A stretch of DNA of 64,000 nt from positions 558,001 through 622,000 of the forward strand of contig NZ_CP139089.1 in NCBI RefSeq assembly GCF_038024855.1. Direction: 5' to 3'. This DNA is from Methylocella tundrae (GTDB lineage: Bacteria > Pseudomonadota > Alphaproteobacteria > Rhizobiales > Beijerinckiaceae). Of the stretch, positions 43,812 through 53,641 are shown one piece after another. The notes below the pieces were generated by a model that was not told the origin of the DNA, searched no databases, and saw only the letters and a list, made by a program, of their open reading frames with translations. A program made the translations under genes and the position numbers. Positions within the stretch are counted from its first letter, which is position 1, and the number at the start of each line of letters is the position of its first letter.

Positions 43812-44675
43812 TCAGCCGGCCGGCTCCAGCCGCCGGATCGATGTAATCGCGGCGCCGGTCCCCGCCGCGATTCTCGCCCGCGCTTCTGCGAGGGGTTCGC
43901 TTGCGACCTGCATATGATGCGCATTGGCGTGCAGAAGCGTTTGCGCGTCGCGCATGACGCCGACATGTCCGCGCCAGAAGACAAGATCGCCGCGCGCGAG
44001 ACCTTTGAGATCGTCACTTACGGCCAGCGGAACCCCAAGCGCCTTTTCCTGCAAATCCGTGTCGCGCGGCGATTTTACGCCCGCCGCGTCGAGCGCGATC
44101 TGCACGAGGCCCGAGCAATCGACGCCAAGGCTCGATTTGCCGCCCCAGAGATAGGGCGCATGTAAAAGACGCTCGGCGACGGCCACGAAGTCGCGGTCAG
44201 GCTCGTTCAAAGGCCTGAGATGATCGGCGAACATAAAGCCGCCGCCCTGGAGCGCGACGAAAGACCCGCTCGTTTCGCCGGCGCTGACTCTCCCGCCCAG
44301 CGGGAGGGCGTCGATGATGGGAAGCTTCATGTTCGGTGCTGGATAAATGAAGCTGCGGTTGACCTTTACCCGATGGGTGGGCGGCGCATCAAACTCCCCG
44401 ACCGCGACCATCGAAACATAGCCGACATAACCATCGCGCTCGAGCTGAAGCCAGCCGAACCCCTCGCTGTCCTCATAGAGCATCGCGGTTTCGCCATAGA
44501 GCGCCTGCGTGTCGATCGAGACGTCATTGGCGGGCTCGGGGCGCAGATCCGCGAGTCCCGCGCGGATTGTGACGCGCCGGCCTTCGACGAAGTCGTCCGC
44601 CTCGACTTTTCCGCGCAGATGCGCGGCGGCGAGGTCGGGGCGGGCAGGGGTCAGGCGGCGATCGAGAATGGGCAT
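43812..44675 (-). CDS. NlpC/P60-family peptidoglycan hydrolase with SH3-like domains
   Basis: Residues 1-150 hold bacterial SH3-like segments (EGFGWLQLERDGYVGYVSMV, a typical SH3b). Residues 160-280 are the NlpC/P60 domain with catalytic Cys in LGVDCSGLVQ (C187), His in WRGHVGVM (H237) and the third residue H249. It cleaves gamma-D-Glu to diaminopimelate bonds in related proteins. ATG at 44675. No signal peptide is visible. It lies 15 bp after the aminopeptidase stop and is likely cotranscribed. 287 residues. Confidence 0.88.
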   Translation of the reverse strand: MPILDRRLTPARPDLAAAHLRGKVEADDFVEGRRVTIRAGLADLRPEPANDVSIDTQALYGETAMLYEDSEGFGWLQLERDGYVGYVSMVAVGEFDAPPTHRVKVNRSFIYPAPNMKLPIIDALPLGGRVSAGETSGSFVALQGGGFMFADHLRPLNEPDRDFVAVAERLLHAPYLWGGKSSLGVDCSGLVQIALDAAGVKSPRDTDLQEKALGVPLAVSDDLKGLARGDLVFWRGHVGVMRDAQTLLHANAHHMQVASEPLAEARARIAAGTGAAITSIRRLEPAG

Positions 44676-44690
44676 AAGCAAGTCGAAGCG

Positions 44691-46172
44691 TTACGGCGAT
44701 TTGTCATCGTGGCCGATCTCTTCTTCGAATTCTTCCTCGCTCTCGTCTATATGGGCGACGATGTGATGGACGATCCTCGGGCTGTCTCCTTCCGGGGCGC
44801 CAAAGCGCGCCTCGACCAGATCATAGAGCAGCCGCGCGGACTGGATCTCGGCGCCCTCGGGCCGGCCGGATTGTTGCGCCGGGGCCCAGCCGTAAACATC
44901 GAAATGGACCCAGGATTTGGCGCGCTCCACGAAACGCCGCAGAAACAGCGCCGCCGTGATCGAGCCGGCGAAGGGCCCGCCGCCGACATTGTTGATGTCA
45001 GCGACCTTGCTATCGAGCATTTTGTCGTAGGCGTCCCAAAGCGGTAGCCGCCACACGGGGTCCTGGCTCAAGGCACCGAAGCGGGCAATCTCCGCCGCAA
45101 GCTGCTCGTCCGCCGTATAGAAGGGCGGCAGATCGGGGCCGAGCGCGACCCGCGCCGCGCCGGTCAAGGTCGCGAAATCAATGAGGAGGTCCGGCGCGTC
45201 TTCATCGGCCAGCGCCAGCGCGTCGGCGAGAATGAGGCGTCCTTCCGCGTCCGTGTTGCCGATCTCGACCGAAAGACCCTTGCGGCTCGGGTAGATGTCG
45301 CCCGGCCGGAAAGCGTTGCCGGCGATGGCGTTTTCGACGATCGGCAGCAGCACGCGAAGGCGCAGCTTCAATCCCGCCTCCATGATCATCGAGGCGAGCG
45401 CCAAGGCCGTCGCCGCGCCGCCCATGTCTTTCTTCATCAAAAGCATGCCCGCCGAAGGCTTGATGTCGAGGCCGCCTGAATCGAAGCAGACTCCTTTCCC
45501 CACAAGAGTGAGCTTCGGATAGGCCGGATCACCCCAGCTGAAATCGACGAGGCGCGGGGCCTCTTCGGCGGCGCGGCCGACGGCGTGAATGAGCGGCAGC
45601 CTCGCCGCCAGCAAAGTTTCGCCGCGCGTCACTGACGCGCTCGCCTGAAACTGCGCCGCGACGCTCAAAGCCGCGGCCTCCAGCGCCGCGGGGCCAAGAT
45701 CATTGGCGGGCGTGCTGATGAGGTCGCGCCCGAAAGCCACGGCCTTGGCGATGCGCTCAATGCGGGCAATGTCGATCCCGTCTGGCGCTGCGAGCTGCGG
45801 CAGCTTGGACGGATTAGCTTTATAGCGGTCGAATCGATAGGCGGACAGCAGCCAGGACAGCGCGGCGAGTGTGGAATCATGCGGGCCGTTGGCGAAACGG
45901 TAGAGTCCCGGCGGAAGCAAGGTCGCCAGCTTTCCCGGCAAAAGCAGGTCTTTTGCGCGCGCGCCATGGCCCTCAATGCCAAACAGCACGGCGGCGATCG
46001 CGCCGGCCTCGCTCGGCAGGATTTGACTGCGCCCGGGCTTTGGCTCAAAGCCATTGGCGTCTGCGAAAGCCGCCGCCGCGGGAGGCAGGCCGGCGCGAAT
46101 CTCCGGCCATGTCTCGGTCGTGACGAACCAGATCGGCGTAGCCTCTGCCGAAGGTTCACGAAGAAGAGACAT
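44691..46172 (-). CDS. M17 leucyl aminopeptidase family protein
   Basis: Zinc/manganese-dependent aminopeptidase. The ATG at 46172 with GGGGAG upstream is chosen. The N-terminal domain is variable; the C-terminal catalytic domain has VGKGVCFDSGGLDIKPSAGM and the signature NTDAEGRLILADALALA (the active-site lysine lies in the first motif, the metal ligands in both). 493 residues. The last 20 residues are strongly acidic (EEEFEEEIGHDDKSP), unlike most relatives. Cotranscribed with the NlpC/P60 gene; together they could release amino acids from muropeptides, but this is a guess. Confidence 0.92.
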   Translation of the reverse strand: MSLLREPSAEATPIWFVTTETWPEIRAGLPPAAAAFADANGFEPKPGRSQILPSEAGAIAAVLFGIEGHGARAKDLLLPGKLATLLPPGLYRFANGPHDSTLAALSWLLSAYRFDRYKANPSKLPQLAAPDGIDIARIERIAKAVAFGRDLISTPANDLGPAALEAAALSVAAQFQASASVTRGETLLAARLPLIHAVGRAAEEAPRLVDFSWGDPAYPKLTLVGKGVCFDSGGLDIKPSAGMLLMKKDMGGAATALALASMIMEAGLKLRLRVLLPIVENAIAGNAFRPGDIYPSRKGLSVEIGNTDAEGRLILADALALADEDAPDLLIDFATLTGAARVALGPDLPPFYTADEQLAAEIARFGALSQDPVWRLPLWDAYDKMLDSKVADINNVGGGPFAGSITAALFLRRFVERAKSWVHFDVYGWAPAQQSGRPEGAEIQSARLLYDLVEARFGAPEGDSPRIVHHIVAHIDESEEEFEEEIGHDDKSP

Positions 46173-46529
46173 TGAAAAACTCCCCAAAGCCGCAAAATCG
46201 TCGAAGGGCGGCGCCATCGTCACGTTTCAGGGTTAGCGTTTCGCGGCGCGGCTTGCAAAGCAAAAGCTCGGCGAGTCGGTGCGATGACGCCGAATCCTTG
46301 GGCATCTCTGGCGCGCGTTCGCCCGCCGGGCAGGTTTGCACCTTGTCCGCCAACGCACTCGCGCTCGGAATTTATTGATTTCGCATCATTTTGATCCGGG
46401 AACCGGCGTCCATTAGCCGGAAATGATGCCTGCGGCGACGATAGACGCTTGCCGGAGATAAGGAAATCATATCGGCCCTGCGGACCGGATCTTGCAGTGT
46501 TCGCGTCAACGATGGAGGAAAGGCAAGCG
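46173..46529. other. Divergent intergenic region with an inverted repeat
   Basis: No gene. It contains a long inverted repeat (46383-46429) and the leader of zwf, with GGAGG at 46515-46519 ten bases before the zwf start. Another copy of the GCATCATTTTGAT string is found at 32400-32412. Confidence 0.6.
46383..46429 (+). repeat. Inverted repeat, GCATCATTT ... AAATGATGC
   Basis: A perfect 9-bp outer stem with inner CCGG blocks (GATCCGGGAACCGG, TAGCCGG). GCATCATTTTGAT is shared with 32400-32412, where the second arm is missing. The form is like other dispersed palindromes in this window. Confidence 0.6.
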
Positions 46530-48002
46530 ATGGTTTCGCGCATTGTAAAGGTCGATCCTTTTGATCTCGTCGTCTTTGGCGGGACGGGCGATCTCGCTTA
46601 CCGCAAGCTATTTCCCGCCTTGTTCAGGCGCTTCCTCGACGGGCAATTCTCCGAGCCGACGCGCATCATCGGCGCCTCGCGCCACGATTATGACGGGGAG
46701 GCTTTCCGGCAGACGATCGCCAAGGCCCTGCGCCAATATGCGCCCGAAGGCACCAAAGCGGAGGCCGTCGACGCTTTTCTGCGCATAGTTGATTATGTCA
46801 GCCTCGATATTGGAACGGACGCCGGATGGGACGTCCTCGGCATGAAATTTCCGGAAAATTCGACGCCGATCCGGGCCTTTTATCTGGCGACCGGGCCGGA
46901 CAGGTTCGGCGCCATCTCCGCCCAGCTCGCCGCCTACGGGCTGATTACGCCAAGCTCCCGCATCATCGTCGAAAAGCCGATCGGCCGCGACGCCGCCTCG
47001 GCGGCGAAGATCAATGACGCCATCGGCGCGGTCTTCGCCGAAAGTCAGATCTATCGAATCGATCATTACCTCGGCAAGGAAACCGTGCAGAACCTGATGG
47101 CGCTGCGTTTCGCCAACGCTCTGTTCGAGCCCTTGTGGAACGCGGCCCATATCGACCATGTCGAGATTACCGTCGCCGAGGCGATCGGCGTCGAAGGCCG
47201 CGGCGCCTATTATGAATCCTCCGGCGCTTTGCGCGATATGGTGCAGAACCATCTCCTCCAGCTTCTTTGCCTCGTCGCCATGGAGCCGCCCGCCTCGATG
47301 GAGGCCGACGCCGTGCGCGACGAAAAGCTCAAAGTACTGAAGGCGCTGGCGCCGATCGACGCAAGCAACGCCGAGACGCTGACCGTCAGGGGTCAATATC
47401 GCGCCGGCGCCAGCGCCGCGGGAGCCGTCCCAGGATACCCGGAGGAGGTCGGCAATCCGGCGACGGAGATCGAAACTTTCGTCGCGCTGAAGGTGAATGT
47501 CGCCAATTGGCGTTGGGCCGGCACGCCATTCTATTTGCGCACCGGAAAGCGCCTGCCAAAGAGGGTGTCCGAGCTTATCGTGTCGTTCCGCAACGTGCCC
47601 CATTCGATCTTCGGGGCGGATGTGAAGATCTTGCCGACGCGGCTCGTTGTCCGGCTCCAGCCTGATGAGGGGATCAAGCTTTGGCTGATGCTGAAGGAGC
47701 CGGGGGCCGGCGGGATGCGCATGCGCCATGTGCCGCTCGACATGAACTTCGCCAAAGCGTTCAAGATCTACGCGCCGGAAGCCTATGAACGCCTGCTGAT
47801 GGACGTTATCCGCGGCAATGCGACCTTGTTCATGCGCCGGGACGAAGTCGAGGCGGCGTGGCGCTGGATCGATCCGATCCGTGAGGCATGGAACCAATCG
47901 CCATTGGAGCCGCGTTTCTATCTTGCCGGCACGTGGGGGCCGGCCTCCGCCACCGCCCTCGTTGAGCGGGATGGAAGAAGCTGGTACGAGGAGACGAGTT
48001 AA
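46530..48002 (+). CDS. zwf: Glucose-6-phosphate 1-dehydrogenase
   Basis: Oxidises glucose-6-phosphate to 6-phosphogluconolactone with NAD(P). [21 protein letters not shown] is the dinucleotide loop; [20 protein letters not shown] contains the catalytic Asp-His and Lys; [10 protein letters not shown] is a further conserved part. The start at 46530 (MVSRIVKV) gives 490 residues, the normal length; frames further upstream lack support. First gene of zwf-edd-eda. The lactonase gene pgl is not next to it. Confidence 0.96.
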   Translation: MVSRIVKVDPFDLVVFGGTGDLAYRKLFPALFRRFLDGQFSEPTRIIGASRHDYDGEAFRQTIAKALRQYAPEGTKAEAVDAFLRIVDYVSLDIGTDAGWDVLGMKFPENSTPIRAFYLATGPDRFGAISAQLAAYGLITPSSRIIVEKPIGRDAASAAKINDAIGAVFAESQIYRIDHYLGKETVQNLMALRFANALFEPLWNAAHIDHVEITVAEAIGVEGRGAYYESSGALRDMVQNHLLQLLCLVAMEPPASMEADAVRDEKLKVLKALAPIDASNAETLTVRGQYRAGASAAGAVPGYPEEVGNPATEIETFVALKVNVANWRWAGTPFYLRTGKRLPKRVSELIVSFRNVPHSIFGADVKILPTRLVVRLQPDEGIKLWLMLKEPGAGGMRMRHVPLDMNFAKAFKIYAPEAYERLLMDVIRGNATLFMRRDEVEAAWRWIDPIREAWNQSPLEPRFYLAGTWGPASATALVERDGRSWYEETS

Positions 48003-48073
48003 GCTTCTTGGCTTGCCGGAGCGCGCTCCCCGCGGCCCGATTTCATGCACGGCAGAAAAGATCGAGAGGCGCT

Positions 48074-49885
48074 ATGGTTCATCAGACAGTCGCCAGCGTG
48101 ACGGCGCGCATCGTCGAACGCAGCCGGCCGACAAGAGAGGCCTATCTCGCGCGCATGGAGGCGATGGCGCGCAAGGGGCCGCGCCGCGGGGCGCTCGGCT
48201 GCGCCAATCTCGCGCATGGCTTTGCGGCTTGCGGCGTCCACGACAAGCAGGAGCTGCGCGCCGACATCGCGCCGAACCTTGCCATCGTCACCGCCTACAA
48301 TGACATGCTCTCGGCGCATCAGCCTTATGAAGGTTTTCCTGCGATCATCAAACAGGCGGCGCGGGAGGCGGGCGGCGTCGCGCAGGTCGCGGGCGGCGTT
48401 CCCGCCATGTGCGACGGTGTCACGCAGGGCCGCGCCGGCATGGAGTTGTCGCTGTTCTCGCGCGACGTCATCGCGCTCTCGGCCTCGATCGCCCTCTCAC
48501 ATGACATGTTCGACGCCGCCGTGTTTCTCGGCATCTGCGACAAGATCGTGCCGGGCCTTGTCATCGCGGCGCAAGCCTATGGCCATCTGCCGGCCGTGTT
48601 CATTCCCGCAGGCCCGATGCCGTCCGGCATTCCCAATGACGAAAAATCGAAGATCCGCCAGCTCTACGCGGAAGGAAAGGTGTCACGCGCCGAACTTTTG
48701 GACGCCGAAGCCGCCTCCTATCATGCGCCCGGAACCTGCACCTTCTATGGAACGGCCAATTCCAACCAGATGCTGATGGAGGCGATGGGACTGCATTTGC
48801 CCGGCGCCTCCTTCGTTAACCCGAATACGCCGCTGCGCGATGCGCTCACCCGCGCCGCCGCCAAGCGCGCTCTCGCCATCACAGCGCTCGGGAATGACTA
48901 TACGCCCGCCTCGAAGATCCTCGACGAGCGCGCTTTCGTGAACGGCGTCGTCGCTCTCCATGCGACCGGCGGCTCAACCAATCATGTGATCCATCTCGTC
49001 GCCATGGCGCGCGCGGGCGGAATGATCCTGACGCTTGAGGATTTCGGCGAGCTTTCGAAGATCGTTCCTTTGCTGACGCGCATCTATCCTAATGGAACGG
49101 CCGACGTGAACCACTTCAGCGCCGCTGGCGGCACGGGCTATCTCATCGGTGAATTGCTGAAGGGAGGGCTGTTGCATCCCGATGCGAACACAGTCACGGG
49201 AACGCCGCTCGCGGACTATGCAAAAGAGCCTTATCTCGAAGACGGCGAACTCAGGTTCCGCGACGCGCCGGTTGAGAGCCACGACGGGTCAGTGTTGCGC
49301 CCCTTGGCGAACCCCTTTTCGGCCGATGGCGGCCTCAAAGTGCTGGACGGTAATCTCGGCCGCGCGGTGATCAAGATCAGCTCGGTCGCGCCCGAGCGCC
49401 ATATCGTGCGCGCGCCAGCGCTGATCTTTCATGCGCAGGAGGAGGTCGAGGCGGCGTTCAAGCGCGGCGAGCTCAATCGGGATTTCATCGCGGTGGTGCG
49501 CTTTCAGGGCGTCAAGGCGATCGGAATGCCGGAACTGCACAAGCTGACGCCAATTCTGGCGTCGGTAATGGCGCATGGCCACAAGGTCGCGCTCGTCACC
49601 GACGGGCGCATGTCGGGAGCCTCGGGAAAAGTCCCGGCGGCGATCCATGTGACGCCGGAGGCGCAAGCGGGCGGACCGATCGCGAAATTGCGCGACGGCG
49701 ACATCATCACTCTCGACGCCGTCGCGGGACTCTTGAGCGCTGATGTTTCCCCCGAGGAATTCGAGCAGCGCGAACTCGTGACCTGCGATCTTGACTCATA
49801 TCAGCATGGATATGGCCGCGAACTTTTCCATATGTTTCGCATGGTTGCGAGCGGGCCTGAACTCGGCGCGAGCAGCATCAGCTGA
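48074..49885 (+). CDS. edd: 6-Phosphogluconate dehydratase
   Basis: Fe-S dehydratase of the Entner-Doudoroff pathway, making KDPG. The ATG at 48074 ([18 protein letters not shown]) has GAGAGG upstream. [20 protein letters not shown] contains one cluster cysteine, [13 protein letters not shown] another, and [20 protein letters not shown] a third. [16 protein letters not shown] is a substrate motif, and [17 protein letters not shown] lies near the end. 603 residues, typical. Confidence 0.97.
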   Translation: MVHQTVASVTARIVERSRPTREAYLARMEAMARKGPRRGALGCANLAHGFAACGVHDKQELRADIAPNLAIVTAYNDMLSAHQPYEGFPAIIKQAAREAGGVAQVAGGVPAMCDGVTQGRAGMELSLFSRDVIALSASIALSHDMFDAAVFLGICDKIVPGLVIAAQAYGHLPAVFIPAGPMPSGIPNDEKSKIRQLYAEGKVSRAELLDAEAASYHAPGTCTFYGTANSNQMLMEAMGLHLPGASFVNPNTPLRDALTRAAAKRALAITALGNDYTPASKILDERAFVNGVVALHATGGSTNHVIHLVAMARAGGMILTLEDFGELSKIVPLLTRIYPNGTADVNHFSAAGGTGYLIGELLKGGLLHPDANTVTGTPLADYAKEPYLEDGELRFRDAPVESHDGSVLRPLANPFSADGGLKVLDGNLGRAVIKISSVAPERHIVRAPALIFHAQEEVEAAFKRGELNRDFIAVVRFQGVKAIGMPELHKLTPILASVMAHGHKVALVTDGRMSGASGKVPAAIHVTPEAQAGGPIAKLRDGDIITLDAVAGLLSADVSPEEFEQRELVTCDLDSYQHGYGRELFHMFRMVASGPELGASSIS

Positions 49886-50022
49886 CGCGGCGCCGACCCG
49901 CGATTTTCCGATTCACAAAATCAGAAAAATCTTTATCTCTCGGTTCGATCGCATTTTCTTGACGCGAACCAGAAGTGTGCTTCGCCTGAAAATGATTCAT
50001 CGCTGCGGAGGGGCGCGGATCT

Positions 50023-50670
50023 ATGCAATACCAACACACCGATGCCACCCTGGCTTTGATGAAGCAAGCGCCGGTGATCCCCGTCATGCAGGTCGCCGAT
50101 GCGGCGGATGCGTTGGCCCAGGCGAAATCATTGATCGGCGGCGGCCTCACCGTGCTCGAAATTACGCTACGCACCAAGGCGGCGCTGAAATCCATCGAGA
50201 TGCTGACGCGCGCCTTCCCGGAAGCGATCATTGGCGCCGGGACGGTCACAGACGCGGATCAGATGGAGGCGGCGATCGACGCGGGCGCGGCCTTTCTCGT
50301 CAGCCCTGGAATGACGCGGCGACTTTTGAAGGCGGCGCGGAAATCGCCGATTCCCTGGCTCCCCGGCGTCGCCACCGCGTCCGAAGCGATGACGCTTCAT
50401 GAGCATGGGTTTCGCTGTATGAAGTTCTTCCCGGCCGAAGCCGCGGGCGGCGTGAAATATCTCTCGTCGCTTGCCGGGCCCTTGCCGGATCTTGTCTTTT
50501 GCCCGACCGGAGGCATCAATCCGGAGAAAGCCAAGGCTTATCTCGAGCTCAGCAATGTCGCTTGCGTCGGCGGCTCATGGATGGTCGCGCCCGCGCTGAT
50601 CAACGCCGGCGATTACGCCGCCGTCGAGCGTCTGGCGAAGGAAGCTTGCGCGCTTCGGGCTCCCGTTTAG
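50023..50670 (+). CDS. eda: KDPG aldolase (2-keto-3-deoxy-6-phosphogluconate aldolase)
   Basis: Splits KDPG to pyruvate and glyceraldehyde-3-phosphate. The Schiff-base lysine is in CMKFFPAEAAGG; the catalytic Glu is in LTVLEITLRTKAAL; GAGTV and FCPTGGI are the other strands of the barrel. 215 residues. It lies 137 bp after edd. A GGAGGGG stretch about 10 bases upstream may be the ribosome binding site. Confidence 0.96.
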   Translation: MQYQHTDATLALMKQAPVIPVMQVADAADALAQAKSLIGGGLTVLEITLRTKAALKSIEMLTRAFPEAIIGAGTVTDADQMEAAIDAGAAFLVSPGMTRRLLKAARKSPIPWLPGVATASEAMTLHEHGFRCMKFFPAEAAGGVKYLSSLAGPLPDLVFCPTGGINPEKAKAYLELSNVACVGGSWMVAPALINAGDYAAVERLAKEACALRAPV

Positions 50671-50785
50671 AGTATCATCGCCTTGAGAAGGCCGGCTCGT
50701 TCGGCCCTCGTGTTCTCCTTTGCCGCAAGGCCAGTTCAGAAATGGGCCCCCAGATCATAGCGTGATTTGCGTTGAGAGAGGGAAA

Positions 50786-51454
50786 TTGGCGAAAACCAGA
50801 GAATTCGCCGTTCGACAATCCATCATCGACGGCTGCCGCAGCCTGGCGCGGCTGGGGGTCAATCAGGGAACCGCGGGCAATATTTCGGTTCGCTGGACCG
50901 ACGGGCTTTTGATCACGCCGTCCGGCCTGCCGTATGATGAGATGAGCGCCGACGACATCGTCTTCATGACGATGGATGGCGTCTACGAGCACGATCTCGT
51001 CGCTTCCTCCGAGTGGCGGTTCCATCGCGATATTCTGGGCCATCGGCCCGAGGTCAACGCGGTCGTGCACGCACATCCGGTCTATTGCACGGCCTTCGCC
51101 ATGTGCCGCATGGAAATTCCGGCGGCGCATTACATGATCGCTGCGGCGGGCGGCCCGACGATCCGGTGCGCGCGTTATGAAAGCTATGGCACGCCGGAAC
51201 TCTCTGTCGCGGTTCTGGAAGCGATTGAGGACCGCGCCTGCGCGCTGCTCGCCAATCACGGCATGATCGCGACAGGTCCTGATCTCAGCGAGGCGCTGTG
51301 GCTGGCGGTCGAATTGGAGACGCTTGCCCGGCAATATGCGGCGGCGCTGCAAATTGGGACGCCGCATATTCTCAGCGATGCCGAGGTTGCGAGAACGGTC
51401 GAGAAATTCAGGGACTACGGCCTGCGGCGCAGGCGAAACCCCAAAAGCGCTTGA
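50786..51454 (+). CDS. Class II aldolase/adducin family protein (L-fuculose-phosphate aldolase-like)
   Basis: Zinc-dependent aldolase fold. GTAGNISVRWTDGLLITPSG opens the domain; VVHAHPVYCTAFAM holds two metal His residues and LLANHGMIATG the third; the acidic catalytic residue may be in DLVASSEWRFH. No ATG precedes the domain; I choose a TTG at 50786 preceded by AGAGGG. A GTG at 50762 is the alternative. About 222 residues. It may handle fuculose-phosphate, ribulose-phosphate or a methylthioribulose-like substrate; its place after eda is only suggestive. Confidence 0.85.
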   Translation: MAKTREFAVRQSIIDGCRSLARLGVNQGTAGNISVRWTDGLLITPSGLPYDEMSADDIVFMTMDGVYEHDLVASSEWRFHRDILGHRPEVNAVVHAHPVYCTAFAMCRMEIPAAHYMIAAAGGPTIRCARYESYGTPELSVAVLEAIEDRACALLANHGMIATGPDLSEALWLAVELETLARQYAAALQIGTPHILSDAEVARTVEKFRDYGLRRRRNPKSA

Positions 51455-51662
51455 GAAAGCCAGGCTGGGGCAGCATCCCCCTGAGACAATTTGGTGCGTT
51501 GCAAAACAGCATTGTGCAGCGCAAGCTTACCGCAAGCTAAAAATATCATCCTCGAAATTTGTTGGCGCGGCCCTCGCGGGAGCGCTGCGTCTCTGGCGAT
51601 CAGTCGCCAGGACAGAAGCGCGCTTGGGCAAAGCCCAGCGACGCGTGAAAGGAGATCGTGCC

Positions 51663-51947
51663 GTGACTTTGAATATTTACGACATGAAGATCAAACCTCG
51701 GTTGCTCGCTCACCTCTTCGCGGCGCTGGGTCTTCAGGCCATGATCGGCGCGGCTTCAGCGCAAGATACGATTACGCTTGAACGCATCGGCGCCGTTCGG
51801 ATGGCGCCCTCCGGCGCGATCGAGCGCGACGCATTTTTGCTCGCGGAGGCTTTCAGGATCCAAACCGGGCGCGATCTTGATGACCCGGCCGTGCTTCGCG
51901 TTAAAGCCAGCCCCGACACTGAAGCGAGCGCCCAGTCGTCACACTGA
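51663..51947 (+). CDS. Small secreted protein of unknown function
   Basis: GTG at 51663 with AGGAGA 8 bases upstream; MTLNIYDMKIKPRLLAHLFA then LGLQAMIGAASAQD is a signal peptide with an ASA cleavage site. The mature part (TITLERIGAVRMAPSGAIER, DAFLLAEAFRIQTGRDLDDP) is about 60 residues and resembles no family I know. An ATG at 51684 is an alternative start. The C-terminal ten residues are Ser/Glu-rich. Confidence 0.55.
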   Translation: MTLNIYDMKIKPRLLAHLFAALGLQAMIGAASAQDTITLERIGAVRMAPSGAIERDAFLLAEAFRIQTGRDLDDPAVLRVKASPDTEASAQSSH

Positions 51948-52024
51948 CGCGGATACTCGTGCTTCTGGCAATGGGTGGCGTTGGGGGAACGGCTGCCGGC
52001 TATCAAGCCGCCTCGCGGAAGGCG

Positions 52025-52098
52025 TGGAGCGGGCGAAGGGAATCGAACCCTCGTATGAAGCTTGGGAAGCTTCCGTTCTGCCATTGAACTACGCCCGC
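52025..52098 (-). tRNA. tRNA-Gly, anticodon CCC
   Basis: The minus strand folds as a full cloverleaf: acceptor GCGGGCG/CGCCCGC, D arm GTTC/GAAC, anticodon arm GAAGC-TTCCCAA-GCTTC with CCC at 34-36, T arm GAGGG-TTCGATT-CCCTT (one G-T pair), discriminator T and an encoded CCA. 74 bases with CCA. It reads Gly codon GGG. It stands alone. Confidence 0.97.
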
Positions 52099-52321
52099 GA
52101 CGGCGAAACCTTAGCCCACAGCCATCGCCATTTCAATGGCGATGGCGCGCGGCACGTTTGAAACTCGGCCGACGCCAACCGGAGCGGCCATCGAAAGAGC
52201 CCTGTTCGGCGCATCAAAACAGCAGCGACCAGAAGATAAGGGCTCGGGCGGCCAAGGGGCGCCTTCTGCGATCCGACTCCTCAACGCCAAAACGCGCGCG
52301 GAAAAAGATGTCGCCGCACAA

Positions 52322-52933
52322 TCATTCCACGGAAGCGGATCCGACGAAGCTCAGGTATGAGGCGAGGGCGTCAATTTCGTTTGGAGACAATGTGCTTGCA
52401 ATGTGCGGCATCGGGCCAGCGGCTGCGTGAAACCCTTCGCCCCACTGCTCGAGCCTTCTTTTTAGGTAGGAATAGGATAGTCCTCCCAAACGGGGAATTT
52501 CTCTGACCCCTTCTGCATTTGGGCCATGACAGACGAGGCAGGACACGATGTTGGATTCGGCGATTCCCTGCTCGTAGATCGTTCTTCCCGCGGCTGCCAG
52601 CTGCCGATCTCCATCATTGGCGGGCAGGGTCGGCAAGGTCGAAAAATAAGCTGATAAATCATGCACGGTCTGGGGACTGAGGTTTGCCGCGGCGCCCCAC
52701 ATATATTGCCTCGAAAGCGGATTATCCCGGATATGGTCGCGAAAGCTCAGAAGCTGATTTTCAATGTATTGATCTCTCTGTCCGGCCAGTCGTGGCGCCA
52801 TCATAAATCCTTGCGCCGAGGACCCGTGGCACCAGGTGCAATTTCGCACGGGCAGGGACTCATCCGCCGACAGCGGACCGGCAGCAACGGAAACGATCGC
52901 CAGAATTGCTAGTTTTGACCTGATGAGCTTCAT
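52322..52933 (-). CDS. Dihaem cytochrome c (cytochrome c4-like)
   Basis: Periplasmic electron carrier. Signal sequence SKLAILAIVSVAAGPLSADE. Two haem sites: NCTWCHGSSAQGF (CxxCH near residue 32) and SCLVCHGPNAEGV (near 132). Methionine ligands may be in FMMAPRLAGQ and in AAGPMPHIA. 203 residues. It is the most divergent of three related dihaem cytochromes in a row and faces the same way as the second. Confidence 0.9.
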   Translation of the reverse strand: MKLIRSKLAILAIVSVAAGPLSADESLPVRNCTWCHGSSAQGFMMAPRLAGQRDQYIENQLLSFRDHIRDNPLSRQYMWGAAANLSPQTVHDLSAYFSTLPTLPANDGDRQLAAAGRTIYEQGIAESNIVSCLVCHGPNAEGVREIPRLGGLSYSYLKRRLEQWGEGFHAAAGPMPHIASTLSPNEIDALASYLSFVGSASVE

Positions 52934-52993
52934 GATCCGAGTTCTCGCGCTTCATGCATTCATCGAAACCGGCGCCCTATAAAACGATCGGAT

Positions 52994-53641
52994 TCACTTC
53001 AGGTAGCTTACGTAAGCCGCGACGGCGGCAATCTGTGATTGGCTCAAGTCGTGCGTGGTCGGCACCATAATGGCCGATGTGTCTTTCACAGAGCCGTGAC
53101 CTCGCTCTTTGGTCCAGTTCGTCATTGTTTTTTCGGTGTACCAGAAGAGCTGACCCGCCAACCGGGGAATTTCGTCTTTACCGTTGCCCTCCGGACCGTG
53201 GCAAGCGGAGCACGCAGGAACGTTGGACTCAGGTAATCCTTGCTCAAAGATTGTCTTTCCCAAGGCTAGAGATCCCTTCGGAGCGCCGCCGTATGGAGCG
53301 GGATTGAGCTCCTTGAGATGCGCGGCCAGGGCCGCGACCATCTCCGGGCTCAACACATGGGCTACGTTGAACATGACGGGGTTCGTGCGCCTGCGCTCGA
53401 TAAAGGCCCGCAACTGATTCTCGATGTATACCGGCTGCTGCCCCGCGAGTCGCGGCATGGGATAATATCCGCGGTAGCCCTCCGCCGACAGTCCGTGGCA
53501 GGTTTTGCAATATGTCAGCTTCGCCTGCAGCCCTTGCGGCGAAGAGTCGGTCGGGCCTTTCGCTTCCGCGCGACCCGGCGCGGCGAACACCAATGCAAGG
53601 ATTGCTGTTTGAAACGCCAATCGTAAGCTAATGACCTTCAT
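52994..53641 (-). CDS. Dihaem cytochrome c (copy 1 of an inverted pair)
   Basis: Haem sites TYCKTCHGLSAEGYRG (near residue 48) and PACSACHGPEGNG (near 141), with YPMPRLAGQQPVYIENQLRA after the first. Signal peptide SLRLAFQTAILALVFAAPGR. 215 residues. The start ATG at 53641 has GGAGG 9 bases upstream. The stretch after the first haem is almost the same as in the gene at 54042, both in protein and DNA, and the ribosome binding site region is alike too. No oxidase or dehydrogenase partner is next to it. Confidence 0.92.
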   Translation of the reverse strand: MKVISLRLAFQTAILALVFAAPGRAEAKGPTDSSPQGLQAKLTYCKTCHGLSAEGYRGYYPMPRLAGQQPVYIENQLRAFIERRRTNPVMFNVAHVLSPEMVAALAAHLKELNPAPYGGAPKGSLALGKTIFEQGLPESNVPACSACHGPEGNGKDEIPRLAGQLFWYTEKTMTNWTKERGHGSVKDTSAIMVPTTHDLSQSQIAAVAAYVSYLK

